From positions 1,178,001 to 1,242,000 of the forward strand of contig CP103026.1 of NCBI GenBank assembly GCA_024752435.1: DNA of 64,000 nt. The letters are read 5' to 3'. Of the stretch, positions 1 to 13,539 are shown in pieces; the stretch's first letter is position 1, and each line of letters starts with the position of its first letter. The DNA comes from Allantophomopsis cytisporea. Taxonomy: Eukaryota > Ascomycota > Leotiomycetes > Phacidiales > Phacidiaceae. A model generated the notes under the pieces. That model did not search any database. It saw only the letters and a list, made by a program, of their open reading frames with translations, and had not been told where the DNA came from. The position numbers and the translations under genes are program-made.

Positions 1-671
1 TGGGAAATAAAAATGGCTTAATTTATATTCCAGCTCATAAGGAGAAAGCCTTTTTGAGTCGGGAGTTATTCTGGTTTACGACAACCAGCATCTTTGGTTA
101 AACACATGTCCCCCCATTCACTCTACTTACCTACACGATTCATTTGTTTTCATCAGCTGACCAAGGGTAACGAAAAAGACCAAGAAAAAGAAAAAGAAAA
201 AGAAAAAGAAAAAGAAGAAAAGAAGGGAAAAAGAAGAGGTGATAGTGAAAGAAGAGCTGAAAGCAACAAGTCATGTGGATAACAAGGGTGAGGTGATATC
301 GTAGGTACTCACTTCATACGTACCCGCGTTGGATCTCAGTCAGCCAGCCAGCCAGCACCGACGGAAGTCTCCATCGTCCAGGCTGTCAGGCAGAACAGGG
401 ACTCAGACTGCTTTCATTTTACTGACCGTGAACACGGCAGAGTAGCTCTCCCCGCGTTTGGCTAAACGATAAGCGAATGATGTGACATCAATCAGATGGA
501 GCTCCATCAACAGCTTCACCAGAGCTGTCCCTAGCTCAGCCTCAACAGCATTCGTATTCTGGGTACTATACTCTAGAATTACTACGCGGCTACGTATTCC
601 ACTTTCAGCCGATAAATCCGAAATCAACACTCCATTGGAAAAGCGGCTGGGAATCCCACAAGCACGTTGAG
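1..671. other. upstream region of the M13 peptidase gene
   Basis: No convincing gene is visible. The stretch holds an AAAAAG-type purine microsatellite near 183-240 and then the presumed promoter and 5' UTR of the peptidase gene that starts at 672. Short open frames on both strands lack recognisable features. Confidence 0.5.
183..240. repeat. AAAAAG microsatellite / purine tract
   Basis: Near-perfect repetition of a six-base AAAAAG unit that decays into a mixed A/G tract. It lies about 430 bases upstream of the peptidase start. Confidence 0.85.
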
Positions 672-3222
672 ATGGGCAGTAATTCTTCCAAGACAGCCGG
701 TGGTGGAGGCGAGAACGAGCCATTGTTGCCGCGATCAGAAGACAGAAATGAAGCCCATGAGGCAACGGCCCTCCAGAAGTTCAAGGGGGCAATATCCAGG
801 AATGCTGTAACCATTGCCATTATATCCCTACTCACAGCTGTGGTTATACTGCTCTGCGTATTTTTCGGAAGTATGTTTCTGCTCTATTTGCAAATTTAGA
901 TCAATATCAGGCCTGGAATATATGGTTGAGAGATCGTGAACTGATTCCTTCATAGTCGAAACCGTCAGAAAGGACAAGCCGAAGACTTCCGTTTGCACGA
1001 CAGCAGCCTGCGTTCATGCCGCTTCCGAGATTCTATACAATCTTTCGCCCAATTATAAAGACATTGATCCTTGCACAAACTTCGAAGAGCTTGTTTGTGG
1101 TGGCTGGGATGAACGGCATGATCTCAGACCCGATCAAGGTGATGCCTTCACTGGAACTATCATGAGCGAGACGTCGCAGACGCTTCTTCGCCACATTCTC
1201 GAGGCTCCATACCCCGACAGCTCTAATCACTCCGCGTTCTCGCCTGCCAATATTGTTTCCACACTGTCCTCAGATGACCAGGAGAATTTCAACAAGTTGA
1301 AAGGTGCCTACGATGCTTGTATGGACGAGGATACCATCAAGAAGAATGGTGTTAGGCCTTTGATGGAGGTATTGCATCAAGTTGCCGCGCGATTCCCAAT
1401 AAAGGTGTCTTCTCAGCACCATGATTATTTAGCGGATACAACCTTATATCTTGCAAAGTTGGGTGTCTCGTCTCTGATATCGCTTGGTGTCGGCGCTGAT
1501 GATAAGTATCCCGTAAGTAATGATTATTGTAGTTGTTTCTTCAAAGTGATTAATATGATACTAGGACAATGTTGTCATCTCAGTGTTTCCCCCTCGACGT
1601 ATTGGTCTTCCCTCAAAGGAGTACTACAAAGACTCCAAGGTGGTAAAACAATACGAAGATACCCTAGCGCAGATTGCCGCTGCCCTACACCCAAGCAACC
1701 GAACTAGGGAGTATGCTCGTGACCTGATTGCATTCGAAAAAGAGCTGGCAGCAGCATCTCCGGATGCTGAAGATGCCGATGATGTCACCGTATGTGTGCT
1801 GATTGCCATTTTGAACAAAGCTGATGAGTTTAGAAATACTATAATCCCAGGACATTGAAGGAGATCGATGAAATCGTCCCCGAAATCCAGATATCGAAGA
1901 TCATAAACAGTCTCGCTCCATCCAGGAAGTATTCCGATAGAATCATTGTGGCTTCACCCTCTTACTTGAAAACTTTATCAAAACTTATCAGAAACACACC
2001 CAGAGAAACTCTTCAGTCCTACTTTGTCTGGAAAGCCATCCAAGCTTTTGCCACCGAAGTCGAGTCGGACGCCCTCAAGCCATATTCTAGATTCAGGAAT
2101 GAACTTCAGGGAAAAGATCCAGATTCTACCCCTGAGAGATGGAGAACTTGTGTGAATCATGTGGATGATGGCTTGGGCTGGATCCTGAGTCGATTTTTCG
2201 TCGAGAAAGCTTTCTCTGCCAAGGCCAAAGATTTTGGCGATCAAATTGTTTCCGATATTAAAGAGACGTTTATTGAGACGCTCAAGGTCACTGAATGGAT
2301 GGACAAGAGCGTCATTGGGCTTGCTATCAACAAAGTCCATAATATAGCTCAGTTGATTGGTTATCCAACAAAGAGCCCAGATATCATGGATCCGCAGAGC
2401 TTGAAAGATTATTATTCTGCCTTGAGCATCTCGTCTGATAAGTTTTTCAAGAATGCCTTGCAAATGAGCAAGTTTGATGTGAAGCGCGAATGGGATGCAC
2501 TTGGAAAACCAGTTGACCGTGATCAATGGGGTATGACTGTTCCTACAGTCAATGCCTGTAAGTTTGGTTCTGATCTCAATCAACCTACGGACGAATAACT
2601 AATGATGGTAGACTATGATCCCGCCGCAAATCTCATTCTGTTCCCAGGAGGCATTATGCAATTCCCAGTTTTCGATGTAAATGTTCCACAGTACCTCAGC
2701 TACGGCGCCTTTGGCTCCGTCAGTGGGCACGAACTCTCGCATGCCTTCGATTCCACCGGAAGACATTACGACGAGAATGGAACCTATACAGACTGGTGGA
2801 CGAATGCCACAGTCAAGGGCTTCGAGAAGCGTGCCGACTGCTTCGTCGACCAATACGCGAATTATACAGTTCCTGGCCCAGATAATAAGGCTTTGCACGT
2901 CAACGGACGGCTCACGCTCGGAGAGAATATCGCCGACGCAGGCGGCCTCTCAGCCTCCTTTTCAGCCTGGCAGAAGCGCCGTAAGGAGACGCCTAACGAC
3001 GATCTCCCTGGTCTTGAGCATTTCTCCCAGGAACAGCTCTTCTTCGTCGCTTATGGTAATTGGTGGTGTGGCAAGTCCAGGAAGGAGTCGGCTATCAGCC
3101 ACATCTATACTGACCCCCATGCTCCTAAATTTGCTAGGATCTTGGGCACGATGGCTAACTCACGGGACTTTAAGACTTCGTTTCAGTGTGAGAAGCGGGA
3201 GCCGGTCTGTGAGCTCTGGTAA
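672..3222 (+). CDS. M13 family (neprilysin/endothelin-converting-enzyme type) zinc metallopeptidase, five exons
   Basis: Predicted type II membrane zinc endopeptidase of the neprilysin family, about 771 residues, a normal length for M13. Exons: 672-870, 956-1512, 1565-1789, 1834-2557 and 2612-3222; all joins keep frame. The N-terminus is cytosolic and Gly/Glu-rich, followed by one membrane helix at about residues 45-65. The M13 N-lobe carries a conserved Cys-containing start (VCTTAACVHAA and DPCTNFEELVCGGW). The catalytic core has zinc motif HELSH (residues 608-612) and the third ligand Glu673 in GENIAD. NAYYDPAANLILFPGG and the C-terminal CELW are also family hallmarks. Expected role is cleavage of small peptides outside the cell or in the secretory lumen; the substrate is unknown. 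Intron 3 is only 44 nt and its acceptor at 1833 is fixed by the KYYNP block. Nothing looks broken. Confidence 0.93.
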
Positions 3223-6200
3223 TGGGACTGGATGTATTGTGAAAGATCTACATTGAATGACTTGAATAGCAGCTTGGGACCTGATATGGCTTTGTCTAAC
3301 GAAATTGCATGATTTGGAGTTTGTAAGCATTTGTTGTAGTTGTACGTATGATGTATATTAGTATATGTACTGGTCTTATATCCCGCTTTCCGATTGCGGT
3401 GATGTTCACATTCGTTGAATTTTGTGGTCATACTCTCATCTCGGGCTTTTATGTCGGTATGGATTACGATCTTATATAAAGGCACAGTCCTGGCTGCAAG
3501 TACAGGTGATATCAAAATTTTATGAAGGGACTATATCTTGTACCATAGTCCTAAACTCCTCCTTCTGAGAACAGGGTCCGCCATCGTCGTCACCGCATCA
3601 TCCGTGTGCACTTGAGCATATTTGTAATGGGTATTTTGAAAGATGATAGTTACTGAGTGAGTACGTATCAGTATAATTATTCTGTTCTATAATATATTTT
3701 TTGTCGACGTCGTTATTTACTTATCTCACAGTATTTGGGGGATAAATGCATGACTATCTATCGTATGGCAGCCTCATGGTAGAAAGAGTGATAGATCATC
3801 GCTATGAAACGGGACAAATCTCCTCGATTTTTGGATCATAGATCTTAAGAACGTGCTGAATACTTGTTGATTTGTAATGTGTTTTGTATCTTCCCGGTAG
3901 AATCCAAGCCAACTCACGCTAATACTCAACAAGTACATTATGGGTTGCGCTCCAGGCAACATAGATCACAGCATCGGTAAGTGATTCTCAACCGTTACCT
4001 TCAGCATCAGTAACCATCAAAGGAGCAACGGTGACAATGTCATACTCATGCTTGCATGTACCTCACTTCGACTTATTTACTACATTAAGCAACGCATAAC
4101 GAACACTATTATACTCTCCATGAGATCATTCGGTACTAAGCATACATTGCTCAGGTTATCCTTAAATAAATTCTGTTTAGACTTCTCAAGACACTGAGCC
4201 TTATAGTCGTGTATAGAATTAATCACTATCATTGGTGCAATGGTCATAGGACTGGAGCCAAGAGTCTTCTCATCAATATTCCTCTTAATCCCATGTCCAT
4301 CAAACTATGTTACGGGTAGTATTTTGTCATGAACATTTGCGGATGATAATGTGCAAAGCTCGATGTAAAATTACTCCTCTAAATGAATAGGATTTTTGAC
4401 TTGTAGTGAACCAAGTGATGCCATCTGGAGATCTAGCCTGTCAGAGCGGGTTCAATTTGTTGTAAATTCATTTATTAATATCTCAATTTGTTTATTATAA
4501 GTATATATATGACTAGCTGGGTTCATAAGGAATACCCATCACTTTGACAGAATTTAAGGCTAGCAACAAGGAACTGGACTCCCTGTGTCCACGGATATGT
4601 GATAGACTAGTCCAGATACCAGTGACGCATTCAAAAAATTGAAAATCTACTTCACAGATATCTCCACTCGACTGGTGTACCCAAAGTAAACCTTCTATCG
4701 GCGAGATAATCCTAGAAAAACTACGGAAAAATAAATGATGACGAGATTCGGAATCAAAGCAAAGCTCGGGCAACGAGATATAAGCTGAGGCGAAGCTTGG
4801 AATTCTCTTTGCTAGCCTTAGAGATCGCTGAGATATTTGTGTAGAGTCTGCAACTTACTTCGTTATGGCGCCTATCCATTGCAGGTTCAGAACCACGAGC
4901 ACACTTGAATCCACGTTCCGAACTGTGTACAATGAACCTCGTGTGTTGCGACAATTTCAATTCGTAGACGATTGGTTGTCACACATAGAAGTCCCCTGAG
5001 ATATGCTACTTGATTTTAAAATACATGATGTACGGGTACTCAACATTATCTATCGTGCGCGTGAGTTATCAGCAGAACATTTGTGGGTAAGACGGCAACG
5101 TTCAGATCTAGAGGCATTGAACTTCAGATTTGATGTGATGAAGTATTGCCATTGATTCAAGAGTACATCGCATATGATACAGAAATGGGAAAAGGAAACT
5201 TGGTGTAATTATCGACCTTGAGTCATCTCCTGTTGTACGACCAATATCTAAATCTCACGATATCTCACAAGTAGAGGGGCAATACAATATGTCGAAAGGA
5301 AGCATGACTTGAAATACGAGAGCAAAGGATTGTATTAATTTCCAAGACTCATCTTAACTACATAAAATGGTAAAGTGTAATGAAGGTCTTGAGCATGGGA
5401 TTAAGCCCAATACAGCCAACAATTACAGCTTAAGAATGTATTCAAATTAATTTTAATCACCGTTGTGGCGCAACGGCAAGTCATTCTAGCTTTAGTATGA
5501 TCTCAAGAGCAGTGGAAGTAGCATTAATACCAGAAACAATTCCCTCGACGCATCGCCACCATAAGGTCTGGACGATCAGAAGGAGTGTGCACGTGCCTTT
5601 ACCATCCCCACATTTTGATAGTGACAGGTATGAATTTACGAAGTAGTGTGCTCGCCTTATGCTAGCTTGTCATGAATAGAGAGCTTCTGCCCCGCAACAG
5701 TTGCAATGCGGAAGCAGACTTTGCGGTGGAGCCCGTATGCATGCCCTCGGTCGTACAGAGCCCGGAAACATGTCACTTAGCTTCATGGGCATAGGTACAC
5801 GTAGAGGCGTCGGTTGGACCTGACGCGGGACTTGGTTCGCTCTGAAACAGGTAATTCAGAGATATCTAACCCATCTTCAGCCATGTTGGGGTGCTGCTTA
5901 CTCGGTATGATCATCAAGACCCCTGTATCGCCGGATGCATAATGTCATTTTGCATTGTTGGAGTACCGAGAGGTTGCTGGATAGTAAATGGGAAACCAAC
6001 CGCTCTTTTGAAATGAAGTTAGCGAAGAACCGGTTTTGCTATCGGGCACCCACTTATTGGGTATCGTGACATTGGTAGTTGATTAAGTATCTCGGTGTCG
6101 TGAACCAGAGTATCAACGACACCCAACGTCCGGCCCCAGGTGCAGCGAGTTGCAGCTATAAAGCCTCACAATCAGCAGGACCAAGTGTTTACTGCTGCAT

Positions 6201-6860
6201 CAGAAACAAACTTTTGGGAATGACTCTTACATACACGATGCAGTTCGCTGTGCCACGAGATAATAATCGCCTGATTTCTCGACGATCATCCCCATACTGA
6301 GTGGCCGTCCTGCAATGGGAGTAATATAGAAACGGAGCAGGACGACGATCGACAGGATCCGGTAGGGCAACATTATAGCATTGAGTTTGTCCACAATCAA
6401 TCCCGAGGCAGCGAGCGAGTGAGCACCCAAAGATCTACAAGGTTTCCCAGGTGGGACTTGATACCATGCCGGGCTGAAAGGGATCGAGGCTACAAAAGGA
6501 ACCCCTGACCGATAGAAACTCTTCAACGGAGTCTTAATCCACCTACAAGAATTAACATGCTCCACAAATCCCCATTCTAAGAGAGAAAGGAAAAGAAAAG
6601 GTAGCGGGATATGCCGCGAATACCTTCTTGTCGTGCTTGTAAGTAGTGCTCGAAGCAAAAGCGGTTTCTCTGATTTGGGCAGCGTCAATATGTATGCCTG
6701 CGTGCCCGTGCTGCCGCATGAAGTGCAATATATATATTAATTCCTAGGTCATCTCTCAAGCATTACCTGTTTGAGATGTGGCAACGCACCCGTGAGCCAC
6801 ATTTCCAATACCACACGCTGTATGAGTATGCGCTTGCGGTATGTGCTCGTTTGAGATTGC
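3223..6860. other. gene-poor intergenic DNA
   Basis: The first few hundred bases should hold the peptidase 3' UTR. The rest is AT-leaning with only short open frames. A minus-strand frame near 4513-4773, with a possible upstream piece at 4754-4960, reads somewhat like protein but matches nothing I know. An A-box-like string at 5466-5476 has no partner B box. No secure gene, tRNA or transposon was found. Confidence 0.5.
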
Positions 6861-6894
6861 TCGCACCGTATGCGGGAACCCGCATACGATGCGA
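6861..6894. repeat. near-perfect 34-base inverted repeat
   Basis: Two 16-base arms meet at an AA centre with one mismatched pair. The inner part pairs CGTATGCGGG with CCCGCATACG, and the outer ends TCGCA and TGCGA extend it. It is GC-rich relative to its surroundings and lies in no gene. It could form a cruciform, be a palindromic protein site, or be part of an RNA hairpin. Confidence 0.8.
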
Positions 6895-9800
6895 ACGACA
6901 AGCTCGAGCCCTGGAATTATTAATATATCTGTGATGGATCTCCCGACGAATCTCTGGATTCTGGCAATGAGATGAACGACCTCTTTGAAGGTAAAAGATC
7001 AAATGACTTTGAAACCATCGGAGAACATTGAACAATTGAACACAATGAACAGATCTAAGTACTCTGTAGTACCGAGAATAGCCTTTCACCTGTTTCTGCG
7101 TCCCGGATTCCAAGTACATCTCATATTGCAATGCAAGTTTGGACGACGAGTACAACAATACCGAACCACTCGATCGGAAACGCAGTGTAACAAAACGAGA
7201 TGAAACACGAGAGAAAATATCGGAATTTGTCATTCAACGATATTGAGAGGATTCCACCACGGCGTATGTACATACACATGATATGCTACGCTGTATTCGG
7301 CATATCCTCCGTAGACGAAATGGAAAGTAGTGATTGAGGTATAAATTCTGTAAACAAGATGAACGACTCGGAGATATACTTACACTACTGTACTTAAGTT
7401 GACTTGTGTGGATACGAAATACGAAGCAGATGAAGAGACAGAGGAGAGGATGAAGGAGAGAACCTGACAGGAAGTGAGGGACGAATCAAAGCCTTATATG
7501 TAAGGATGATAAACCTACACACTACCATTTGGTGTACATACTTAAGGTCTACCTACGCTAACCTTACTCTACTCACATGTTGCCCAGTGGTGTGTGTCCG
7601 AGGCCCTTGCGCGCCGCAACGGTTCATCTCTTCTGCGCGGAAATTGAAATGAGTAAGTATCAGGATCAGAAAGCATAATTGACGCCCTCGGTCAACTTGC
7701 ATAACTTGTGCATGGCTAGCCAGCCACCCGCCGTGCATATCCTTATATACTCCGTATGGAATAGAGAGATGGAAGATCAAGAATCATAGACAAAAGATAG
7801 AGAATCAACCAAAACCAAGAGTCAAGAAGGTGGAAGAGAATCAACGTGGACTTGTGACTGTGTAAGCGCCTCGACTCTCAACAACTTTCCCACAAAGTGT
7901 GCCATTAAGCGCAAAGACCCTTCGAAATGCCAAGACTAAGAAGCCTGCAAATCTTGAGCAACTATTCTACCAAGCAGGCTTTTATAACCTGTGGTCGGCC
8001 GATAAAGGCTTGTTTAGGAAACTGTGCAGACGTTGGAGAGACAGAGAAAGTCTCCAGCTTAGCTGAACAAGGTCATAATGTCATGCATATCATAGAAACA
8101 TACAAGCCCACAACCTGTCGAAGAAGGGCCATGATTAACATGATCCATACTTGAGAGTCGCCATATGATAATCAGAGAGTCGACACATGATACTTCTAAC
8201 GCCTAGCAAAGCCGAGAAAGACGACGCCCCAAAATCAACGCGATGAGACTGATACTTGTGGTAGATGCCGAAGTTACGTCCGATTCCCTCAGGTGGCATC
8301 ATCATCATCAACAGCATCACCATTATCATAAGTTCACAACACGAGCGCCATGGCGCTTGATTCCCAGTTTCGAAGAGATTTCAGCACGAAAGAGTTCCAG
8401 ATTTGACTTTGCTCCAGCAATGAAGTAAAGCCTTACCAGATCTTGAATTTCCCGGTAACGTGGTCCGTATGGACGGCAGATCTGCCCCTAGGAGAGCAAT
8501 CAAACCTCCAATCTCAAAATACCTCGATTTACCCCCACGGCAGTTGATTTCATCAACTTATGACCGTAGGCGCAATATATGTCATTGAGAGGCTTCGCGA
8601 AGAATTAGCTTCTCATCAATGAGGCTGATAGAGCGTTTAGGAAAGCAGTTCATAGACCTTGGGACGGGGTATTGTGCTGTGAGACAAAAAGTAGGTACAG
8701 AAGGGTGTATAATCTCCGAGCCCTTGTGCAGCGGAAAGAATGCATGTGTGGTTTGATGTATGTGGGCAGTATCAACAAGAATGCCGCAGGCGTCTGTTCT
8801 CCCCTGATTATATCTATCTACCTGCACACTTTATGCTCGTTATGTATGTATGTACCTGCTCATACGAGATGGCGCATGGGTGTTACCCGGCAGCGTAGCG
8901 ATGGTGGTGGATTGTGCCAGAACCGGGCAAAAATTACAAAACGGCGCGCCAACTCCAACAAAGCGAAGCAAGCAAGACATGGCCCCATGGAGAGAGGAGG
9001 AAGCGATCCGATATGATCCAATACAATCGATACGCCAAAACCAAAACCAATGAAAAGATCACCAACCGTCTCCAGGTTGTGTTAAGCTTCCCAACTTCCA
9101 CAAGGTCCATATCTCAACCACAAGCCGAAACGGCTGCATGTTTAGGCATCTATACAAGTAGAATATTCAATGTAAAGCGTGAAACCACCGGTAGTAATAA
9201 GTTGAACTCAAAGGGCTTAAGACCGTGCGTGAGTGGTAATATGTATGCGCGCTCACTCGGACATCCGGGGCGACATCCGGGGCAACATGACGACCCTTTA
9301 AGGGAGTACGCCCCGGCTGATGCATAAACCTCTGTACCGGATTTGCTCGATCTTCATAGTGCGGTACCGTTGACTTTCTCATGAGACGTTCGTCTGAGCA
9401 AACAATAATGAAAGGGTAGGAGGGAGAGACATAAAAGACTGATTAGATGAGCGGAGATCCATCTCATTAACGCCTCGATGATATACCCCAGGATTAGCAC
9501 AGGGCGCATGTTTGATCACCTTCACGCCAATCTCCGCTCCTGCCACCAGAGGGTCCTAACTCACTGTTTGAGCGTCTAGTCCCACATACCCACATACACA
9601 ATGCACGATTTGAGATTGTGTTCGAGGAGCCATTGTTGTGGATATGCAAGAAAGAAGAAGAAAAACAGGGGCAAGTCGAAAATAGTATGTCTGAAGGCGT
9701 CAGCTCTGGGTACTGAAATCCCAGGTAGCCTGCAGACCTGATTCCAACTGCATGAAAGTACGCGTCGCATATAATCAATTTGTTCAAATGTTAAGATCCC

Positions 9801-10366
9801 TCGTTCCATTCTGACTGTGCATGTCCGTGCCCCACCCACAGTCCACTATGATAGATACAAAAGATATGCCAAGACTCCGAATGCGTACGTAGGTCAGTCA
9901 GCACAATGCAGCAACCCATCGCCGTCCTCCGAAGAAGAGAACCAAGTTCCCAAGAAGAGAAATCCAGAAGAAGAAGAAACCATGATAGAAACAAGTTGCA
10001 ACAAGGTATCATCGCGCAGCAAAGATCTTGTATCAAGAAAGTACAAATGATGTCCCCAAAATAATGATTAACGACTAAGCGCTACCAATCTGTTGTTCCT
10101 GCCAAGTATAGAAGGAGAATAGAAAGTCGCAAGGCTAAAATAATATACAGTAACAAGCATAACAATGGAGGCGCTAACCTACAAGTCAGACGGCTTAAAA
10201 AAAGTCCCTGTCAGTAAAATTATATACAAACCGAAATGCTGTACCATAAGGTATAAGAGAAATAAGGGTTGAAAGTCTGGATATCTTAAAAGTGAATCCC
10301 CTCGGGTTCTGAAACCGCGTCACACTGAAGACTTGGGGAAACAATTTCGCTTGGAAAATAATTCGT
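6895..10366. other. gene-poor intergenic DNA
   Basis: Only short frames without recognisable domains occur. A 12-base direct repeat (gacatccggggc, two copies) lies near 9260-9284 and a short CAT/ATC run near 8298-8330. The last 300 bases probably contain the 3' UTR of the minus-strand Gln-rich gene ending at 10367. Confidence 0.45.
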
Positions 10367-12028
10367 TCACTGGGAGCGTCTAGCACCGTCTCTGTCAGAT
10401 GTTCGATGTTCCTCGCGTCTTATCTCCGAGCCTGAGCCTGCCGAATAGGGACGTTCGCGCATCCTGTCAGCCTGCTCCGAGGACTGCATTCGTTGGGACG
10501 TCTCTCGTCTCCCTGCTTCTTCCACCGCCGAAGCCGGCATGCCTGGACCTGTTTGCTGCGTGGGTGAAACGCCACTTTGGTTGCTTACTCCGCTTTCAGT
10601 ATGGCGATGACGACTCATGGGCCGTCCATAGTTATCAGTCCCTCTCGAGGAATAATCGCTCTGTTGCCGAGAATGAGCCCTGCGACGCCCCGAAGGAGTA
10701 CCAGAGTTGGATGAACCTGCCTGGGAAAATGGTGGCGAGGTATATTGAGGTTGTGAAGTTGGTGGTGGAGCAGCTTGCTGAGGCCCCTGGGCCTTACGTT
10801 TCTTGGGCGATGATGTCTGATCTGTGAATATGCATGAGCAAATGGTTCTATAAAAACAAATGTCTCAGCTGCTTTTACCAGAAGGGGTTGTTGGCTGATT
10901 GGTACTGCCCGTAGTTGTTGATTGGGTGGTAGGTGGCTGCCAATGATGAAAGTAAATAGATGGAGAAGAATGTTGCTCTTGAGCCGCTTGAGAGGCAGAT
11001 TGCGAATGCTGTAATGGATGTGCAGGTTGTCCAGGGAGTATTTGTACACCTGATGGCACTATGGGTGGCGGTTGAGGGTGCATCTCACCGGTATTGAGCC
11101 GCGGTAGATGTGTTGTCTGTGGTGGCCTCGTGGATGCTGCATGACTACTTTGTCGTGACCTTTCAGCTGGCGACATCTGATAACTGGGTGCGAATACAGA
11201 CTGTTGACTTCCCGGTGGTCCTATCGGTGTAGATGGTAGTGGTGCTGGTACAGGCTGTTGCACAGCGGCATATGGGTGAGACATGAGTCTCGATTCTCGA
11301 CGATTCTCTGGAGAATCTGTTCCAGTGGAGGTAATTAGCTGTTGCTGTTGCTGCTGCTGGAGCTGTTGCTGCTGAAGGTGATGCGCCTGCGCCATGTAAT
11401 GCTGTGCCCACTCCAGGCTGGCATTTGGGAGGTTTCCTCCACCCATTCCTGCAAAGACCATTGGAATCAAGTACGGTGGTATGCCTCCGCTTAATGAAGT
11501 TCGTAACATTTCTTGCTCGATTTTGCGTTGTTCGAGACGCAATGTCTCTTGCCTCGTCTTCTCCTCTTCCTGCTTTCTCTTGTCCTCTTCCGCTTTTGCA
11601 TGTAACCAGTTTCGCATTGACTCTTCCGCACCTTGCCATTGTTGTGGAGGAGCTGGAAGCTGTCCCATGGGTTGACTGAGTACAGGAGGTTCTCTGATCT
11701 CGCGTATCGGCGGTGGTCCTTGTGAAGGTTGTGGTAATGTCATGGCCGCCGGTGGAGGCAAGCCACGATGAGGTGTCGACATTGGTTGCAAAGATGATGA
11801 CCTTCTTGGAGCTGACAGAGGAGGAAGGGAAGAACCGTTCGAGGCCACTACGGGCGAATAACGGGAGGTAGACGGTGGCGTGGGCGGCGAGTAGTCATGG
11901 AAAGATCTGAAGCCGTGATGTGCTGGCTGTTTTAGTGTGAGCAACATCTCGATTTGGTGTCGAGGGTGGTATGAGGAGAAAACATAAGTGATGGTAAGAA
12001 GGACCTTTAAGGAGGACGACTTTTTCAA
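10367..12028 (-). CDS. Gln/Pro-rich nuclear protein with coiled coil and NLS, two exons, start uncertain
   Basis: Exon A runs from the start to 10879 and exon B is 10821-10367; the 57-nt intron 10822-10878 (GTAAAA...CACAG) joins in frame. The product is 507-534 residues depending on start. It has a Pro/Ser-rich N-terminus (HGFRSFHDYSPPTPP), a highly charged helix (AKAEEDKRKQEEEKTRQE) followed by IPPYLIPMVFAG, a poly-Gln stretch, a Pro-rich segment, and a basic SPKKRK nuclear signal just after the intron. The block around the charged helix looks like a conserved family in filamentous ascomycetes, but I cannot name a function; transcription or chromatin regulation is an inference from composition. 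Starts are possible at 12028 or 11947. A third model begins at 12051 with a six-codon exon (MSSRVN) spliced to PAHHGFRS at a CAG acceptor. Confidence 0.75.
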
Positions 12029-12894
12029 AAGACGTTGACTCGAGATGACATGAAATTACCCACAAGGAAAGCAGGACTCTTATGAAGTACGGCAATTAAC
12101 TCCCCACACTGGTCACGCTCATCTCAAGCAGGTACAATGGTGGTGGATAATGAGAACCGAGCCGGTCTCTTCGATATATTGCGGGTAGCTGATTCGTCCG
12201 CGAATCATAGGGCTGCGAGTGATTATTCTGGATCTGGAGGAGCCTTGGGTTGCAGGGACGATCTCTGTCTGCGGTAAGGTTCTAAGGTTATCGAATGGAA
12301 AGCTCGGAGCAGGTTGTCAACGCTGAGGGCGTCAAGATGTACTCCGTAGTGAATGTAAGCGTGAGAGCTTCAAAGACAAGAAGCATGGCATCGGCATGGG
12401 TCTTCTTGGTCTATGAGCAGGGTCATGGGCCTGGGAGCCATAACCGCTTAACCATACCTTACCTTAGCCATAGCCGTTCGAAGCACAGTAGCCATGTTTT
12501 CCCCGTCTCTTTCTTATGAGCCTGTTGCGGGTCAGGGGTGGGGCCTAGAGGATGAGAAAGAGAGTACAGGACAAGGACATGACAGAACGGACAGGATGGA
12601 GCTTGAAGTCCTGATGGGGAATAGACTATATGTAGAAGAGATCTGGTGGTGGGGTGAGTATAAAGCCACGGAAGATGCCAACATGGGTGTTATAGATGAC
12701 AGACGGTGGGATGTGGGAGTGAGAAGAGAGAAAAAGGTAGCAGATATAGAAGTGGCCATGAACCATGTAGTCATGAAGCATACCACAGGAAGGGTAGCTC
12801 AAGGTGCAGTTGCAATACGGAGTGGCCACGGAGAAAAGAGTACTAAGCTGTGCAAGTGAGCAACGGGGGGTGGAAAGTGGGTTGCATGGGAGAG

Positions 12895-13470
12895 TGAAGG
12901 GAGGAGTAGAATGATCGAGTGAGGTAGGTAGAGAGAGCGAGAGAGCGAGAGAGTAGATACAGAGTAAAGAGTAAGGTATCGATCGATGTATCAGGGTTAA
13001 GGTATGGATGTATAGAAGGAGAGTGAAAGAGGAAATAAAAGAGTAGGGGTGGGAGGTAGGAAGGAAACTAGGGTAACGGAGTTTGTTACGGAAGTATTCT
13101 CTCCATTAGAGATGGGCAAGTTGAAATTGTGAGAGGAGGGGAAGAGGGTTTTTGGTTGGTGGTCAGGATCATTAGAGAGAAAGAGAGTCATGTTGTCTAG
13201 AGAGGAAAAGGAAGAGAAAAGAGAGAGGAAGAGAGAGGAAGAGAGAGGAAGAGACAGAGAGAGAGAGGAGAGTGTGTAGTATGTTATTCAGGAGTGTGAA
13301 AGTAATAAAATGGATAGAGAGAGAGTGGATTTGGTTGGATTTGGTTTGATTTGAGGTGAGGTGAGGTGAGGTGAGGTGTGTCAATGGATGCGATATGCGC
13401 GTAAAGAGTATAGGTACAGTAGGTATGTAGGTAGTGAGTGAGGTGAAGTGGGGGTGAGAGAGCCCGGAAG
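12895..13470. repeat. purine-rich tract with GAGA, GGAAGAGA and GAGGT repeats
   Basis: Plus strand holds runs of GAGAGC, AGAGGA and a five-copy GAGGT array near 13353-13378. On the minus strand this is a CT-rich tract about 0.9-1.5 kb upstream of the Gln-rich gene. CT-rich promoters and leaders are common in filamentous fungi. Confidence 0.8.
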
Positions 13471-13539
13471 GAGGGGTGATTGGAGTGAGAGCTAAGCTGC
13501 TTACGGCATTCCCGCATAGGTATGACAATCAGAGCACGA

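Noticed and set aside
5466..5476. A-box-like TGGCGCAACGG suggesting a tRNA gene
   Set aside because: No B box (GGTTCRANYC) follows within 100 bases and no cloverleaf forms.
6227..7233. Two minus-strand frames of about 155 codons
   Set aside because: Composition is unlike the secure genes, no domain or splice-supported extension is visible, and one overlaps the palindrome at 6861.
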